Below, piece by piece: positions 52,124 to 60,805 of a DNA stretch of 64,000 bases; within the stretch, counting starts at the first letter, position 1, and each line of letters begins with the position of its first letter. The translations under genes were made by a program, and so were the position numbers. Under the pieces are notes generated by a model that saw nothing but the letters and a program-made list of their open reading frames with translations, had not been told where the DNA came from and ran no database searches. This DNA comes from Actinospineispora eucalypti. GTDB lineage: Bacteria > Actinomycetota > Actinomycetes > Mycobacteriales > Pseudonocardiaceae. The stretch lies in assembly GCA_014208095.1 (NCBI GenBank), contig JACHMT010000001.1, positions 1,922,001 through 1,986,000 of the forward strand. The letters run 5' to 3'.

Positions 52124-53008
52124 ATGCGGAAGCTGGGCGAGGTGACGCGGTCCGAGCGCACGGTCCGGGTCGGCGCGCGCGAGATCTTCCTGACCGAGGT
52201 GGTGCCGGCCGGCGGGGTGACCAGGGCCGAGCCGATGGTGCTGCTGCACGGCGGCGGGCCGGGCGCGAGCGGCATGTCCAACTACGCGCGGAACGTGGAC
52301 GCGTTCGCCGGCGCGGGCTACCGGGTGGTCGTCCCGGACCTGCCCGGCTACGGGCGCTCGTCGAAGCGGCTGGACCAGTCCGACCCGTTCGGCGACCTCG
52401 CGGTGTTCGTCCGGGGCCTGCTGGACGAGCTGGAAACCCAGCGGGCGCACCTGATGGGCAACTCCTACGGCGCCGCGGCCGCGCTGCGCCTGGCCCTGGA
52501 CCGGCCGGACCGGGTGGCCCGGCAGGTGCTGATGGGACCCGGCGGAGTCGGCACCACCCGGTCGCTGCCCACCAAGGGGCTGAACGCGCTGCTGAACTAC
52601 TACCGGGGCGAGGGGCCGACCCGGGCCAAGCTGCGCACCTTCCTGCGCGACTACCTGGTCCACGACCCGTCGCAGCTGTCCGAGGACACGGTGGAGCAGC
52701 GCTTCCTGGCCAGCATCGACCCGGAGGTGGTGGCCAACCCGCCGCTGCGCCGCCCTTCCTCGCCCCGCACCGCGCTGCGGATGGACTTCACCCGGGACCG
52801 GGCGCGGCTGGCCCGCTGCGCGGTGCCCACGCTGGTCGTCTGGGGGGTGAACGACCGGGTGAACCGGCCCTCCGGTGGTCCCTACCTGGCCCGCGCCATG
52901 CCCCAATGCGACCTGCACCTGTTCGCCCGCACCGGCCATTGGGCGCAGTTCGAGCAGGCCGACCGGTTCAACCGGTTGGTGCTCGGCTGGCTGGACGGTG
53001 CGGTGTGA
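52124..53008 (+). CDS. Meta-cleavage product hydrolase (MhpC/BphD-like)
   Basis: 294-residue alpha/beta hydrolase of the C-C bond hydrolase group. LLHGGGPGASGMSNYARNV is the oxyanion region, MGNSYGAAAALRLALDRPDRV the nucleophile elbow, VWGVNDRVNRP the Asp strand, and FARTGHWAQFEQADRFNRLV the catalytic His region. It would hydrolyse the ring-opened product of the extradiol dioxygenase encoded next. Its stop overlaps the dioxygenase GTG (GTGA). Confidence 0.9.
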   Translation: MRKLGEVTRSERTVRVGAREIFLTEVVPAGGVTRAEPMVLLHGGGPGASGMSNYARNVDAFAGAGYRVVVPDLPGYGRSSKRLDQSDPFGDLAVFVRGLLDELETQRAHLMGNSYGAAAALRLALDRPDRVARQVLMGPGGVGTTRSLPTKGLNALLNYYRGEGPTRAKLRTFLRDYLVHDPSQLSEDTVEQRFLASIDPEVVANPPLRRPSSPRTALRMDFTRDRARLARCAVPTLVVWGVNDRVNRPSGGPYLARAMPQCDLHLFARTGHWAQFEQADRFNRLVLGWLDGAV

Positions 53009-54024
53009 GCGCGCGCCCGGACATCTTCGGCGCCGCGCGGCTGGGCTACGTGGTGGTCGAGTCGAACCAGTTGACCGACTGGCACCGGTTCGGCGCGGAC
53101 GCCATCGGCCTGCACGTCGACGAGCTGACCCGGGACACCCTGCGCTTGCGCATGGACCAGAGGGAATGCCGGTTCCTGATCAATCGGGGCGGGGCGGAGG
53201 ACGTGGTGGCCACCGGTTGGGAGGTGGACGACCACGAGACGTTCGAGGTGATCCTGGGCCGGGTCGGGGCGGCCGGGCTGCCCGTGGCCGAGGGCACCGA
53301 GGAGGAGGCCGCGCTGCGCGGGGTGGAACGGCTGTGGCGGTTCCCCGGACCGAAGGGCATCGCCACCGAGGTCTTCACCCGCGCGCTGACCGGCGACACG
53401 CCGTCGCGGATGCGGACCAGGGAGTTCGTCACCGGCCGGGCCGGCCTGGGGCACCTCGCGCTCGTCACCCGGAACCCCGAACAGCTGCACACGTACTGGA
53501 ACAACCTGCTGGACCTGCGGCTGACCGACCGGATCACCGAGCGGATCGGGCCGGCGCTGCTGCGGGTGCGGTTCCTGCGGGCGGGGGAGCGGCACCACAG
53601 CATCGCGCTGGCCAACGTGGCCGGCCTGCCGGTGGACCCGGTGCGCACGCGGGTGCAGCACATCAACATCCAGGTGGCCGACCTGGACGACCTGCTGGCC
53701 AGCTTCCACCGGGTGACCGAGCTCGGCTTCGCCATGGCCTGGTCGGTCGGGCAGCACACCAACGACCGCGAGCTGTCCTACTACTGCGTGACGCCGTCCG
53801 GGTTCGAGCTGGAGGTGGGCTGGAACCCGATCACCATCACCCCGGAGCTGGAGGCCACCTGGGAGCCGACCGACTACCGCAGCATCTCGGACTGGGGCCA
53901 CACCCCGGTGGGGGAGAACGTGATGGTGCTGCTCGGACGCATCCAGGCCGCCGCGCGGTCGCTGCGGGCGCCCGAGGAGACCGTTCCGGCGCTCTCCTCG
54001 GTGGCCCGGGGGACCCGGCGATGA
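53005..54024 (+). CDS. Extradiol (catechol 2,3-type) ring-cleavage dioxygenase
   Basis: 339 residues from GTG 53005. Two-domain vicinal-oxygen-chelate dioxygenase like BphC/HsaC. Fe(II) ligands appear as His150 (GLGHLALVT), His219 (VQHINIQVADLDDLL) and Glu270 (FELEVGW). The active-site His counterparts are in ERHHS and GQHTND. Substrate is probably a catechol bearing a side chain. It overlaps both neighbours by four bases, so stoichiometric expression is expected. Confidence 0.9.
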   Translation: MSARPDIFGAARLGYVVVESNQLTDWHRFGADAIGLHVDELTRDTLRLRMDQRECRFLINRGGAEDVVATGWEVDDHETFEVILGRVGAAGLPVAEGTEEEAALRGVERLWRFPGPKGIATEVFTRALTGDTPSRMRTREFVTGRAGLGHLALVTRNPEQLHTYWNNLLDLRLTDRITERIGPALLRVRFLRAGERHHSIALANVAGLPVDPVRTRVQHINIQVADLDDLLASFHRVTELGFAMAWSVGQHTNDRELSYYCVTPSGFELEVGWNPITITPELEATWEPTDYRSISDWGHTPVGENVMVLLGRIQAAARSLRAPEETVPALSSVARGTRR

Positions 54025-55685
54025 ACGACTACCAGGTGGCGGTCATCGGCTACGGCCCGGTCGGGGCCACCGCGGCGAACCTGCTCGGGCGGCTGGGCGT
54101 CCGGGTGCTGGTGGTGGAGCGGGACGCCGACGTCTACTCCCGCGCCCGCGCGATCTCCACCGACGAGGAGGTGGTGCGGATCTGGCAGCGGGTCGGGCTG
54201 GCCGACCCGCTCGCCGCCGACATGATCGCCGAGAAGCCCATCGACTTCGTGGATGCCGAGGGCCGGACGTTCCTCTCCTTCACCCCGAAGACGTTCGGCA
54301 ACGGGCACCCGCCGCAGATGTTCCTCTACCAGCCGGCGCTGGAGCGAACCCTGCGGGCCGGAGTGGGGCGATACCCGCACGTCGAGGTGCTGCTCGGGCA
54401 CGAGTGCACCGACCTGCGCCAGGACGCCGACGGGGTGGAGCTGACCATCGGCGCGTCCCGGAAGGTCCGGGCGGACTACGTGATCGCCGCCGACGGCGGG
54501 TCCAGTCCCACCCGCACCCGGCTGGGCATCGGGTTCGCCGGCCGCACCTACGAGGAGCGCTGGGTGGTGATCGACACCAAGGTCCGGCGGGAGTGGCCGG
54601 AGGTCAACCGGATGCGGTTCCACTGCGACCCGGCCCGGCCCGCCGTGGACTGCCCCACTCCGCTCGGCCACCACCGCTGGGAGTTCCCGGTACTGCCGGG
54701 CGACGACGAGGCCGCACTGGTCACCCCCGACGGCGTGCTCGGCCTGCTGGCCAACCAGGGCATCGGCCCGTCGCGGGTGGACGTGCTGCGGGCGGTGATC
54801 TACCGCCACCACGTGCGGTTCGCCGACCGGTGGCGGCTCGGCCGGGTGTTCCTGGCCGGCGACGCGGCGCACGTCATGCCGCCCTGGGTCGGCCAGGGCA
54901 TGGCCTCCGGCGTGCGCGACGCGGAGAACCTGTGCTGGAAGCTGGCGGCCGCGCTCTCCGGCGCCGACGTGGACGGGCTGCTGGACTCCTACGAGACCGA
55001 ACGCATGCCGCACGTGCGCGCGCTGACCAGGGCGGCGGTCGCGGTCGGCCGGGTGATCACCGAGCGCCGCCGGGTGGTGACCGCCCTGCGCGACCCGCTG
55101 TTGCGCGGGCTGTGCCTGGTGCCCGGGCTCGGGTCGTTCGTGCGCGAGGGACGCTGGTTCCCGGTCACCCGGTACCGGCGAGGCTTCCTGGCCGAGGCGC
55201 CCGGGCTCCGGGGTGCCCGCCGGGCGGTCGGCCGGCACATCCCGCAGCCCTGGGTGCTCGACTCTCTCGGTCGGCGGGTCCGGCTGGACGATGCCCTGGG
55301 CAACCTGGCCTGGGCAGTGCTGCACACCGGCACCGGCGTCGGCACTGCCACGGGGACCGGCGCGGGCTTCGAGGCGTGGCGGAGCGCGGGCGTACGCGTG
55401 CACGAGCTTCGCCCAGCCGGCGAGACCCCGGGGTCCGGTGCGCTGGTCGACGTGGAGAACGTCCTGGTGGACTGGATGCGGGCACATCGGGCCGGTGCGC
55501 TGGCCGTGCGGCCGGACGGCGTGGTTTACGGCGCCGCCGCGCCGGGCTCGTCGCTGACGTCTTCCGCTCGCCCCTTGTCACGGTCTATTATCAGTTTAGA
55601 CCGTGACAAGGAGGAGCCATGTCGATCTACTCCATCTGGGAGCACAGGTTCCCGGCGGACCGGGCGGCCGACGGCCGCGCGGTGA
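54021..55685 (+). CDS. FAD-dependent aromatic hydroxylase (MhpA-like), 3' end runs into next gene
   Basis: 554 residues. A class A flavin hydroxylase: VAVIGYGPVGATAANLLGRLG, a DG motif in YVIAADGGSSPTRT, and FLAGDAAHVMPPWVGQGMASGVRDAENLCWKLA. It resembles 3-(3-hydroxyphenyl)propionate hydroxylases, adding a hydroxyl that yields the catechol for the dioxygenase. Family homology seems to end near ALAVRPDGVVYGAA (about residue 510). The last 40 or so residues pass through a 37-nt palindrome and overlap the next gene by 67 bases in another frame, suggesting loss of the original stop. Confidence 0.88.
   Translation: MNDYQVAVIGYGPVGATAANLLGRLGVRVLVVERDADVYSRARAISTDEEVVRIWQRVGLADPLAADMIAEKPIDFVDAEGRTFLSFTPKTFGNGHPPQMFLYQPALERTLRAGVGRYPHVEVLLGHECTDLRQDADGVELTIGASRKVRADYVIAADGGSSPTRTRLGIGFAGRTYEERWVVIDTKVRREWPEVNRMRFHCDPARPAVDCPTPLGHHRWEFPVLPGDDEAALVTPDGVLGLLANQGIGPSRVDVLRAVIYRHHVRFADRWRLGRVFLAGDAAHVMPPWVGQGMASGVRDAENLCWKLAAALSGADVDGLLDSYETERMPHVRALTRAAVAVGRVITERRRVVTALRDPLLRGLCLVPGLGSFVREGRWFPVTRYRRGFLAEAPGLRGARRAVGRHIPQPWVLDSLGRRVRLDDALGNLAWAVLHTGTGVGTATGTGAGFEAWRSAGVRVHELRPAGETPGSGALVDVENVLVDWMRAHRAGALAVRPDGVVYGAAAPGSSLTSSARPLSRSIISLDRDKEEPCRSTPSGSTGSRRTGRPTAAR
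55574..55610. promoter_or_regulatory. 37-nt palindrome before the ABM gene
   Basis: Perfect 14-nt arms CTTGTCACGGTCTA / TAGACCGTGACAAG around a 9-nt AT-rich loop, ending nine bases before the next start. It could be an operator sharing the ACGGTC half site with 52049-52069, or an RNA hairpin covering the SD. It is encoded within the overextended hydroxylase C-terminus. Confidence 0.6.
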
Positions 55686-55909
55686 CCGAGGCAATTTGGC
55701 GGGACATGCTAGGTTTCGAGGGCTATCTGAGCCACGAGCTGCTGGTGGACGACGACGACCCGGGACACCTGGTGGTGGTCAGCCAGTGGGCCAGCCGGGA
55801 GCATGCCGACGAGACGCTGCGGCGCTACGCCGACCACCCGAACGCGCGCGCGGCGAACGACCTGGTCAGCGAGCCGCGCCGGCGGATCGTTGCCAGCCGC
55901 GCCCGCTGA
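55619..55909 (+). CDS. Antibiotic biosynthesis monooxygenase (ABM) domain protein
   Basis: 96 residues, start after AAGGAGGAG. A small ferredoxin-like alpha/beta-barrel ABM domain: MSIYSIWEHRFPADRAADGRAVTEAIWRDMLGFEGYLSHELLVDDDDPGHLVVVSQWASREHADE, possibly a cofactor-free quinol oxygenase. It may act on a quinol made by the upstream enzymes. It has its own strong SD and candidate operator, so it may be expressed separately from the hydroxylase. Confidence 0.8.
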   Translation: MSIYSIWEHRFPADRAADGRAVTEAIWRDMLGFEGYLSHELLVDDDDPGHLVVVSQWASREHADETLRRYADHPNARAANDLVSEPRRRIVASRAR

Positions 55910-55913
55910 CCCG

Positions 55914-56432
55914 GTGCCGCCGACCGCGCTGCTGCTGCTGGCCAACCTGGGCCGCCCCCGGCGGCCGGCCGGGGCGCGTGCGGCGCGCGCCGAGCCGGCG
56001 CTGCCGGATGCCGAGGTGGCGTCCGCGCAGTTGGCGGACGTTCTGGACGGACCGATCACCACCGCCGACCTGGACGACCTGCGCCGGCTGCACCGGGCCG
56101 CGTTCGACGCGGCCGAGGCGCTGGCGGCGGGCGCGGCGCCGGACTGCGGCCCGATCAACGCGCTGGCCGCCGCCAGCACCGCGCGCCCGGAGCTGACCGT
56201 CGACCAGGGGGTGCCCAGGCGGCGGCTGGTGTGGGTCGACCCGTCGCCGGCGGCCGCGCTGGCCCGCCGGCTGGTCGACGAGCTGGACGCGCTGGAACCC
56301 GCGCGCCTGCGCCACTGTGCCCGCCCGGAGTGTGACCTGCTCTTCTACGACACCACCCGCTCGCGCACCCGCCGCTGGCACGCTGAGGACCCCTGCGGCT
56401 GGCGAGCCCGCCAACAGGCGCACCGAATGTGA
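55914..56432 (+). CDS. ABATE/CGNR-type zinc-finger regulator with altered motif
   Basis: 172 residues from GTG 55914, four bases after the ABM stop. An Ala-rich N-terminal ABATE-like stress-sensing domain (LADVLDGPITTADLDDLRRLHRAAFDAAEAL) is followed by a C-terminal finger: RHCARPECDLLFYDTTRSRTRRWHAEDPCGWRARQQAHR. The family consensus is C-x4-C...RRWCS...CGNR; here the third Cys position is His (RRWHAED) and CGNR is CGWR. Metal binding may still be possible with Cys3His. Likely a DNA-binding regulator. Confidence 0.7.
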   Translation: MPPTALLLLANLGRPRRPAGARAARAEPALPDAEVASAQLADVLDGPITTADLDDLRRLHRAAFDAAEALAAGAAPDCGPINALAAASTARPELTVDQGVPRRRLVWVDPSPAAALARRLVDELDALEPARLRHCARPECDLLFYDTTRSRTRRWHAEDPCGWRARQQAHRM

Positions 56433-56515
56433 CCTGCGTTGATAGTCGTGGGACATTGGTGATCACAGAGCCATGCATTTGACGTAACGACGGTGGCGGC
56501 GTACCAACCGTTGCC

Positions 56516-57319
56516 ATGCCATCCACCACGCGCAACCCTGCCGGGCGGGCGCGGATCGGCGCACGGACGCTGCGCACGGACCGCTGGTGGCTCTCCCCGC
56601 TGCTGGTCGCCTGCGTCCTGGGCGTGTTCATCGTCTATACGACCGTGCGGCTGTTCATGCGGGACCTCTACTGGTTCCCCGAGGGCGGCTACCTCACGCC
56701 CCTGTTCTCGCCCTGCCTCAGCCGGTCCTGCCTGCCCGGTTCCGCGCACTTCGGCACGCCGCTGCCCGCGCTGCCGCTTGCGATACCGCTGCCGATGCTG
56801 GTCTTTCCGGTGATCGGGGGCTTTCGGCTGACCTGCTACTACTATCGCAAGGCCGGCTACCGCGCGTTCCTGCGCTCACCGGCGGCGTGCGCGGTGCGCG
56901 AGCCCGCGGCCCGCTACCGGGGTGAGAGCGCGTTCCCGCTGATCCTGCAGAATTCGCACCGGTACTTCTTCTACCTGGCCTCGGTGCTGCTGCTGGTCAA
57001 CACCTACGACGCCGTGCTCGCCTACTTTCCTCCGTCCGGCGGGTTCCGGATCGGCGTCGGCTCGCTGCTGCTCACGGCCATGGTGATCACGCTGTGGCTG
57101 TACTCGCTGTCCTGTCACGCCTGCCGCCACCTGTGCGGCGGCCGGCTCAAACACTTCTCCCGCCACCCCGCCCGGTACTGGCTCTGGACACGCCTGTCCG
57201 CGCTCAACGCCCGGCACATGCAGTTCGCCTGGATCTCCCTGGTGCTGGTCATGGTCGCGGACCTGTACATCCTGAGCGTGTCCGCCGGCTGGATCCCTGA
57301 CCTGGCCTGGCGTGCCTAG
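56516..57319 (+). CDS. Succinate dehydrogenase/fumarate reductase-like membrane anchor (orphan)
   Basis: 267 residues with about five membrane segments (LLVACVLGVFIVYTTVRLF, PLPMLVFPVIGGF, YFFYLASVLLLVNTY, LLLTAMVITLWLYSL, AWISLVLVMVADLYIL). YLTPLFSPC, a central NSHRYFFYLA and SLSCHACRHLCGGRL match actinobacterial SdhC/FrdC-type cytochrome b subunits, with His residues that could ligate heme. Neither the flavoprotein nor the Fe-S subunit gene is adjacent. It may have a different partner or be a misplaced subunit; family assignment is from memory only. Confidence 0.6.
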   Translation: MPSTTRNPAGRARIGARTLRTDRWWLSPLLVACVLGVFIVYTTVRLFMRDLYWFPEGGYLTPLFSPCLSRSCLPGSAHFGTPLPALPLAIPLPMLVFPVIGGFRLTCYYYRKAGYRAFLRSPAACAVREPAARYRGESAFPLILQNSHRYFFYLASVLLLVNTYDAVLAYFPPSGGFRIGVGSLLLTAMVITLWLYSLSCHACRHLCGGRLKHFSRHPARYWLWTRLSALNARHMQFAWISLVLVMVADLYILSVSAGWIPDLAWRA

Positions 57320-57351
57320 CGACCGAGATGCTCGACTCCTCGAGCCTGTCC

Positions 57352-59247
57352 CTAGAACGGTGGTGCTTCGGGTTCTGGGTCGGTGATGGGTTCTCCTCTG
57401 GTGTGGTAGCGGCGGCCGAGTGGGCTGATCCAGATGAACCTCCCTGGTTGGGGTTGGGTGACGGTCCAGCCTCCTTCGTGTTTGAGTCGGTGGTCGTGTT
57501 TGCAGCCGGGTCCGAGGTTGGTGTGGGTGGTGGGGCCGCCGTGTTGGTGGTCGTGGGTGTGGTCTTGTTCGGATTGGGTGGCGGGGCGTCGGCAGCCGGG
57601 TGCGGTGCAGGTGCGATCGCGGATCTGCACATACCGGCGCAGCCCACACCCGGGCAACCGTCGCCCCGGTTGGGCATTCGGGTCGGTGCTCGGCGTGGTG
57701 CGGGTGTGTTGGTATTGGGTGGCGATGTCGCCGATCACCCCGGCCCAGGCTGGTGGTGGGTCTTTCGTGAGCCGGGCCAGGACGGTGGCCGGGATGGCCA
57801 GCTCGACGATCCCGCCCTCGGCGTGGTGTCCGGGTGGCCCGGTGGTGGGTCTTCGGCGGGTGAGGCCTTCGGCGAGCAGGTAGCCCTCGTGGTCGGTGAC
57901 CGCCCACCGCCACTGGCCGCGGTGTTGGCGGGCCGCTGCCCGTCGCGCGGCCTGGGCGGGGATCGGACCCCAGCCGGGTAGTTCGCCGGGCAACTCGTTG
58001 ACCCCGGCGAGGCTGTCGAGCCGGGCACGGACCTCGATACCGGTCACCGACCCGACTGGTTCGCGCTCGCTGCCCGCCGGTCCAGGGATGGGAGCCGGCT
58101 GGTGGTCGCGCGGGCTGCCCTGGTCTGGTTCGGCGTGGTCTGATCCGGCACAGATCGGCTCGGCACTGGCCGGCTCGGCACTGACCGGCTTGGCACTGGT
58201 CGGCTCGGCACTGGTGGGATCGGCGCTGTCCGTGTGGCCCCGGTCTGGCTCGGCGTTGTTGGCCTTGGTGGTGCTCGGCTCGGTGGTGCTCGGCTTGGCA
58301 TTGCCCGGCTCAGTGCTGTCCGACCTGACGCTATCCGCCCCAGGGAACCTCGGGCCTTCGGTCGCCACAGCGGCGTCCGTGGAGACTTCGGCCGGTGGGG
58401 TTTGGGTTTGTGTGGCTTCGGCGAGTAGGGCGGCGATCATTTCCGCCCGGGTCAGGTGATGGAAACGGCCATCCAGCAAGCGCAGGTAGATATCCGCGCG
58501 CAACTGATCCACCCGACCCGGATGCCCAGCCCGTTTCGCCGCCCGGGCCAACCCGGCGATCCGCTCGGTCGCCGCGGCCGCCTCATCCGGCGGCAAACCC
58601 GACGCGCTGATCACCGCCGTGCCGTCCGGGTTCAGATAACCCACCACCGCCCGCTCGGCCAGCGCCCGCTCGTAAGCATCCTGGGCGTGGTCCGGATCCG
58701 CGGTGATGATCAGTTTCAGGATCCGGGCACGCAGCTGCCCCGTGGTCAACCCCGGCGCCGCCACCAACACCGCGTCCAGCACCTTGGCGACCAACTCGGC
58801 CGGCAGGCCAGCCAGGTGCTGGACGAACACCAACGCCCGATCCCGATCGACCCGACCGACCAGCATCTCCGCATGCACCACCGGCAAACCCCGACACAGC
58901 AGGTAGGCGAACTCGGACTCGTTCCACCCCTGGCGCCGCGTCATCACCAACGCCGCCCGCACCTCATCCGCCGCATAACGATCCGGCTCGGCCAGACACG
59001 CCACCGAATCCGGCCCGGCGGAAGCGTCACGCTCCAGCGTCGAGGCGACCGCCCCGAGATACACCCCGTCGGTATGCGCCCGCTGCCGCGCGGACGCCTG
59101 CAGATAATCGATCACCGAACCGTTCGGCACCGCCGTCACATCGATCGAGGCCAACAGCGCGCCCAGCGCTGGGCCGGCGGGGGTCCCCGCCAGCCGCTCA
59201 CCCAGCCCGCCGTCCACGTATTCGATTATATGTTCGACCACCGACAC
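57352..59247 (-). CDS. DUF222-HNH endonuclease family protein (13E12-type)
   Basis: 631 residues, GTG start. Helical DUF222 domain at about 30-290 (DEVRAALVMTRRQGWNESEFAYLLCRGLP, LAERAVVGYLNPDGTAVISASGLPPDEA). A Ser/Ala/Pro linker follows with repeating SAEPT/SAEPA pentapeptides, from 15-bp DNA repeats near 58140-58330. The C-terminal HNH nuclease has RTCTAPGCRRPATQSEQDHTHDHQHGGPTTHTNLGPGCKHDHRLKHEGGW. Such genes are multi-copy in actinobacteria and resemble the 13E12 REP family; some are thought to be mobile. No terminal repeats were seen. Confidence 0.88.
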   Translation of the reverse strand: MSVVEHIIEYVDGGLGERLAGTPAGPALGALLASIDVTAVPNGSVIDYLQASARQRAHTDGVYLGAVASTLERDASAGPDSVACLAEPDRYAADEVRAALVMTRRQGWNESEFAYLLCRGLPVVHAEMLVGRVDRDRALVFVQHLAGLPAELVAKVLDAVLVAAPGLTTGQLRARILKLIITADPDHAQDAYERALAERAVVGYLNPDGTAVISASGLPPDEAAAATERIAGLARAAKRAGHPGRVDQLRADIYLRLLDGRFHHLTRAEMIAALLAEATQTQTPPAEVSTDAAVATEGPRFPGADSVRSDSTEPGNAKPSTTEPSTTKANNAEPDRGHTDSADPTSAEPTSAKPVSAEPASAEPICAGSDHAEPDQGSPRDHQPAPIPGPAGSEREPVGSVTGIEVRARLDSLAGVNELPGELPGWGPIPAQAARRAAARQHRGQWRWAVTDHEGYLLAEGLTRRRPTTGPPGHHAEGGIVELAIPATVLARLTKDPPPAWAGVIGDIATQYQHTRTTPSTDPNAQPGRRLPGCGLRRYVQIRDRTCTAPGCRRPATQSEQDHTHDHQHGGPTTHTNLGPGCKHDHRLKHEGGWTVTQPQPGRFIWISPLGRRYHTRGEPITDPEPEAPPF

Positions 59248-59272
59248 TTTGGGCGGTTCAGGCGACCGCGGC

Positions 59273-60673
59273 TCACTGGTCCTGGATGCGCCGCCAGGGG
59301 GTCTCGGCCTCGAGGGCGAACGCCAGCTCCAGCAGGGTCCGCTCGTCGCCGTGGGCGGCGGACAGCTGCACTCCGACCGGTAGACCCTCGTCGGTCGATC
59401 CGGTCGGGAGCGAGATGGCCGGGCTACCGGCGACGTTGTTCAGCGGCGTGAACGCCACGTACCGGGTGAGCCGGTGCAGCAGTTCGTCGAACGGCACGGT
59501 CGGGCTGATGTGGCCGAGCTCCGGGGTGGTGTGCGCGAGGACGGGGGAGAGCACCACGTCGTGGCGCAGGAACATGCGCCGGTACGCCGCCTTCACCCTG
59601 GCCAGCCGGTAGAGCGTGGCCGGGGTGTGCGGGAACCGGCGCCGGTAGAGCGCGCGCAGCCCGACGGTGAGCCCGTCCAGCCGGCTGGTGTCGAACGACG
59701 GGTCGAACGTCCGCCGGCCGAACGTCCCGGCCAGGAACGCGAGCAGTCCCCAGTACAGCGTGAAGTCGCGCATGAACTCGTCGCCGACCGGCAGTCGCGT
59801 CGGCTCGACCTCGTGGCCCATGCCGACCAGCGCCTTCGCGGTCCGTTCCACCACGGCGCGGGTCGTGGCGTCGCTCCGCACACCACCGACCGAGTCCAGC
59901 AGCAGCCCGATGCGCAGCCGCCGGCTCGCCGGACCCTCCACCAGGCCCAGCGGCGGCAGCGCGGGGTTGCGGTGGTAGCGCTCGGCGGCGGCCCAGAACG
60001 TCGCGGTGTCGCGCACCGAGCGGCTGACCACCCCTTCCGAGATGATCTTGATGGGAAGCTGCCGGGCCTGCGCGCTCTCCAGGTGCCGGCCCCGGGTCGG
60101 CTTCAGGCCGACCAGGCCGCAGCAGGCCGCCGGGATCCGGATCGACCCGCCGCCGTCGTTCGCGTGCGCGATCGGCACCACGCCGGCGGCAACCAGCGCG
60201 GCCGCGCCGCCGGAGGAGGCCCCGCTGGAGTACGCGGTGTGCCACGGGTTGCGGGTCGGTTCCTCGGCCATGAACTCGGTGGTCGCGTTGAACCCGAACT
60301 CCGGCATGCGGCTCTTGCCCAGGTTGACCAGGCCGGTGCCGAGCAGCTGCGCGGCAAACGGGCCGGTGGCGGGCGCCGGTTTCGCGGTGAACGCGGCCGA
60401 GCCGTGGTTGGTCGGCATGTCCCGCACGTCGGTGTTGTCCTTGACGAAGGTGGGCACGCCGGCCAGCGGGCCTTCGGCTCCGGGGCCGGACGGCGGCTCA
60501 CCCCAGAAGGCCACGCCGCGCAGCACCGGGTCGACCTGCCTTGCCCGGGCGAGCGCGGCCTTCGCCGCCTCCGCCGCGCTGATCTCACCGCTCCGGATCA
60601 GCCCGGCCAGCGCCACCGCGTCATGGTCGGCGAGCGCGTCGTCGGTGAAGGCATGCACTCCGCGTTCGGACAT
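59273..60673 (-). CDS. Amidase signature family hydrolase
   Basis: 466 residues from ATG 60673, which has AAGGAG five bases upstream; an ATG 27 bases earlier lacks this. The Ser-cisSer-Lys triad is visible: Lys in PTFVKDN, cis-Ser in SSGASSGGAAALVAAG, and nucleophile Ser in DGGGSIRIPAACCGLVGLKPTRGR. It resembles amidases of the 6-aminohexanoate-dimer hydrolase/indoleacetamide hydrolase type. Substrate unknown. No operon partner is visible. Confidence 0.9.
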   Translation of the reverse strand: MSERGVHAFTDDALADHDAVALAGLIRSGEISAAEAAKAALARARQVDPVLRGVAFWGEPPSGPGAEGPLAGVPTFVKDNTDVRDMPTNHGSAAFTAKPAPATGPFAAQLLGTGLVNLGKSRMPEFGFNATTEFMAEEPTRNPWHTAYSSGASSGGAAALVAAGVVPIAHANDGGGSIRIPAACCGLVGLKPTRGRHLESAQARQLPIKIISEGVVSRSVRDTATFWAAAERYHRNPALPPLGLVEGPASRRLRIGLLLDSVGGVRSDATTRAVVERTAKALVGMGHEVEPTRLPVGDEFMRDFTLYWGLLAFLAGTFGRRTFDPSFDTSRLDGLTVGLRALYRRRFPHTPATLYRLARVKAAYRRMFLRHDVVLSPVLAHTTPELGHISPTVPFDELLHRLTRYVAFTPLNNVAGSPAISLPTGSTDEGLPVGVQLSAAHGDERTLLELAFALEAETPWRRIQDQ

Positions 60674-60753
60674 CCCGCTCCTTACCCGTCGCTCGGACAC
60701 CGCTCGCGACGGTAGCCGAGCCGGACGCCGAGGGCGGCTTCCGCCGGTTCACC

Positions 60754-60795
60754 CCGTGAGGTTCGCGCCGTGAGGTTCGCCTCCGTGAGGTTCAC
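60754..60795. repeat. Short tandem repeat between amidase and cobF
   Basis: Three copies of CCGTGAGGTTC plus two bases at 60754, 60768 and 60783, period 14-15. They lie in the gap upstream of the amidase and downstream of cobF, both minus strand, so they could affect the amidase promoter. Confidence 0.55.
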
Positions 60796-60805
60796 CCCCT
60801 GAGCG

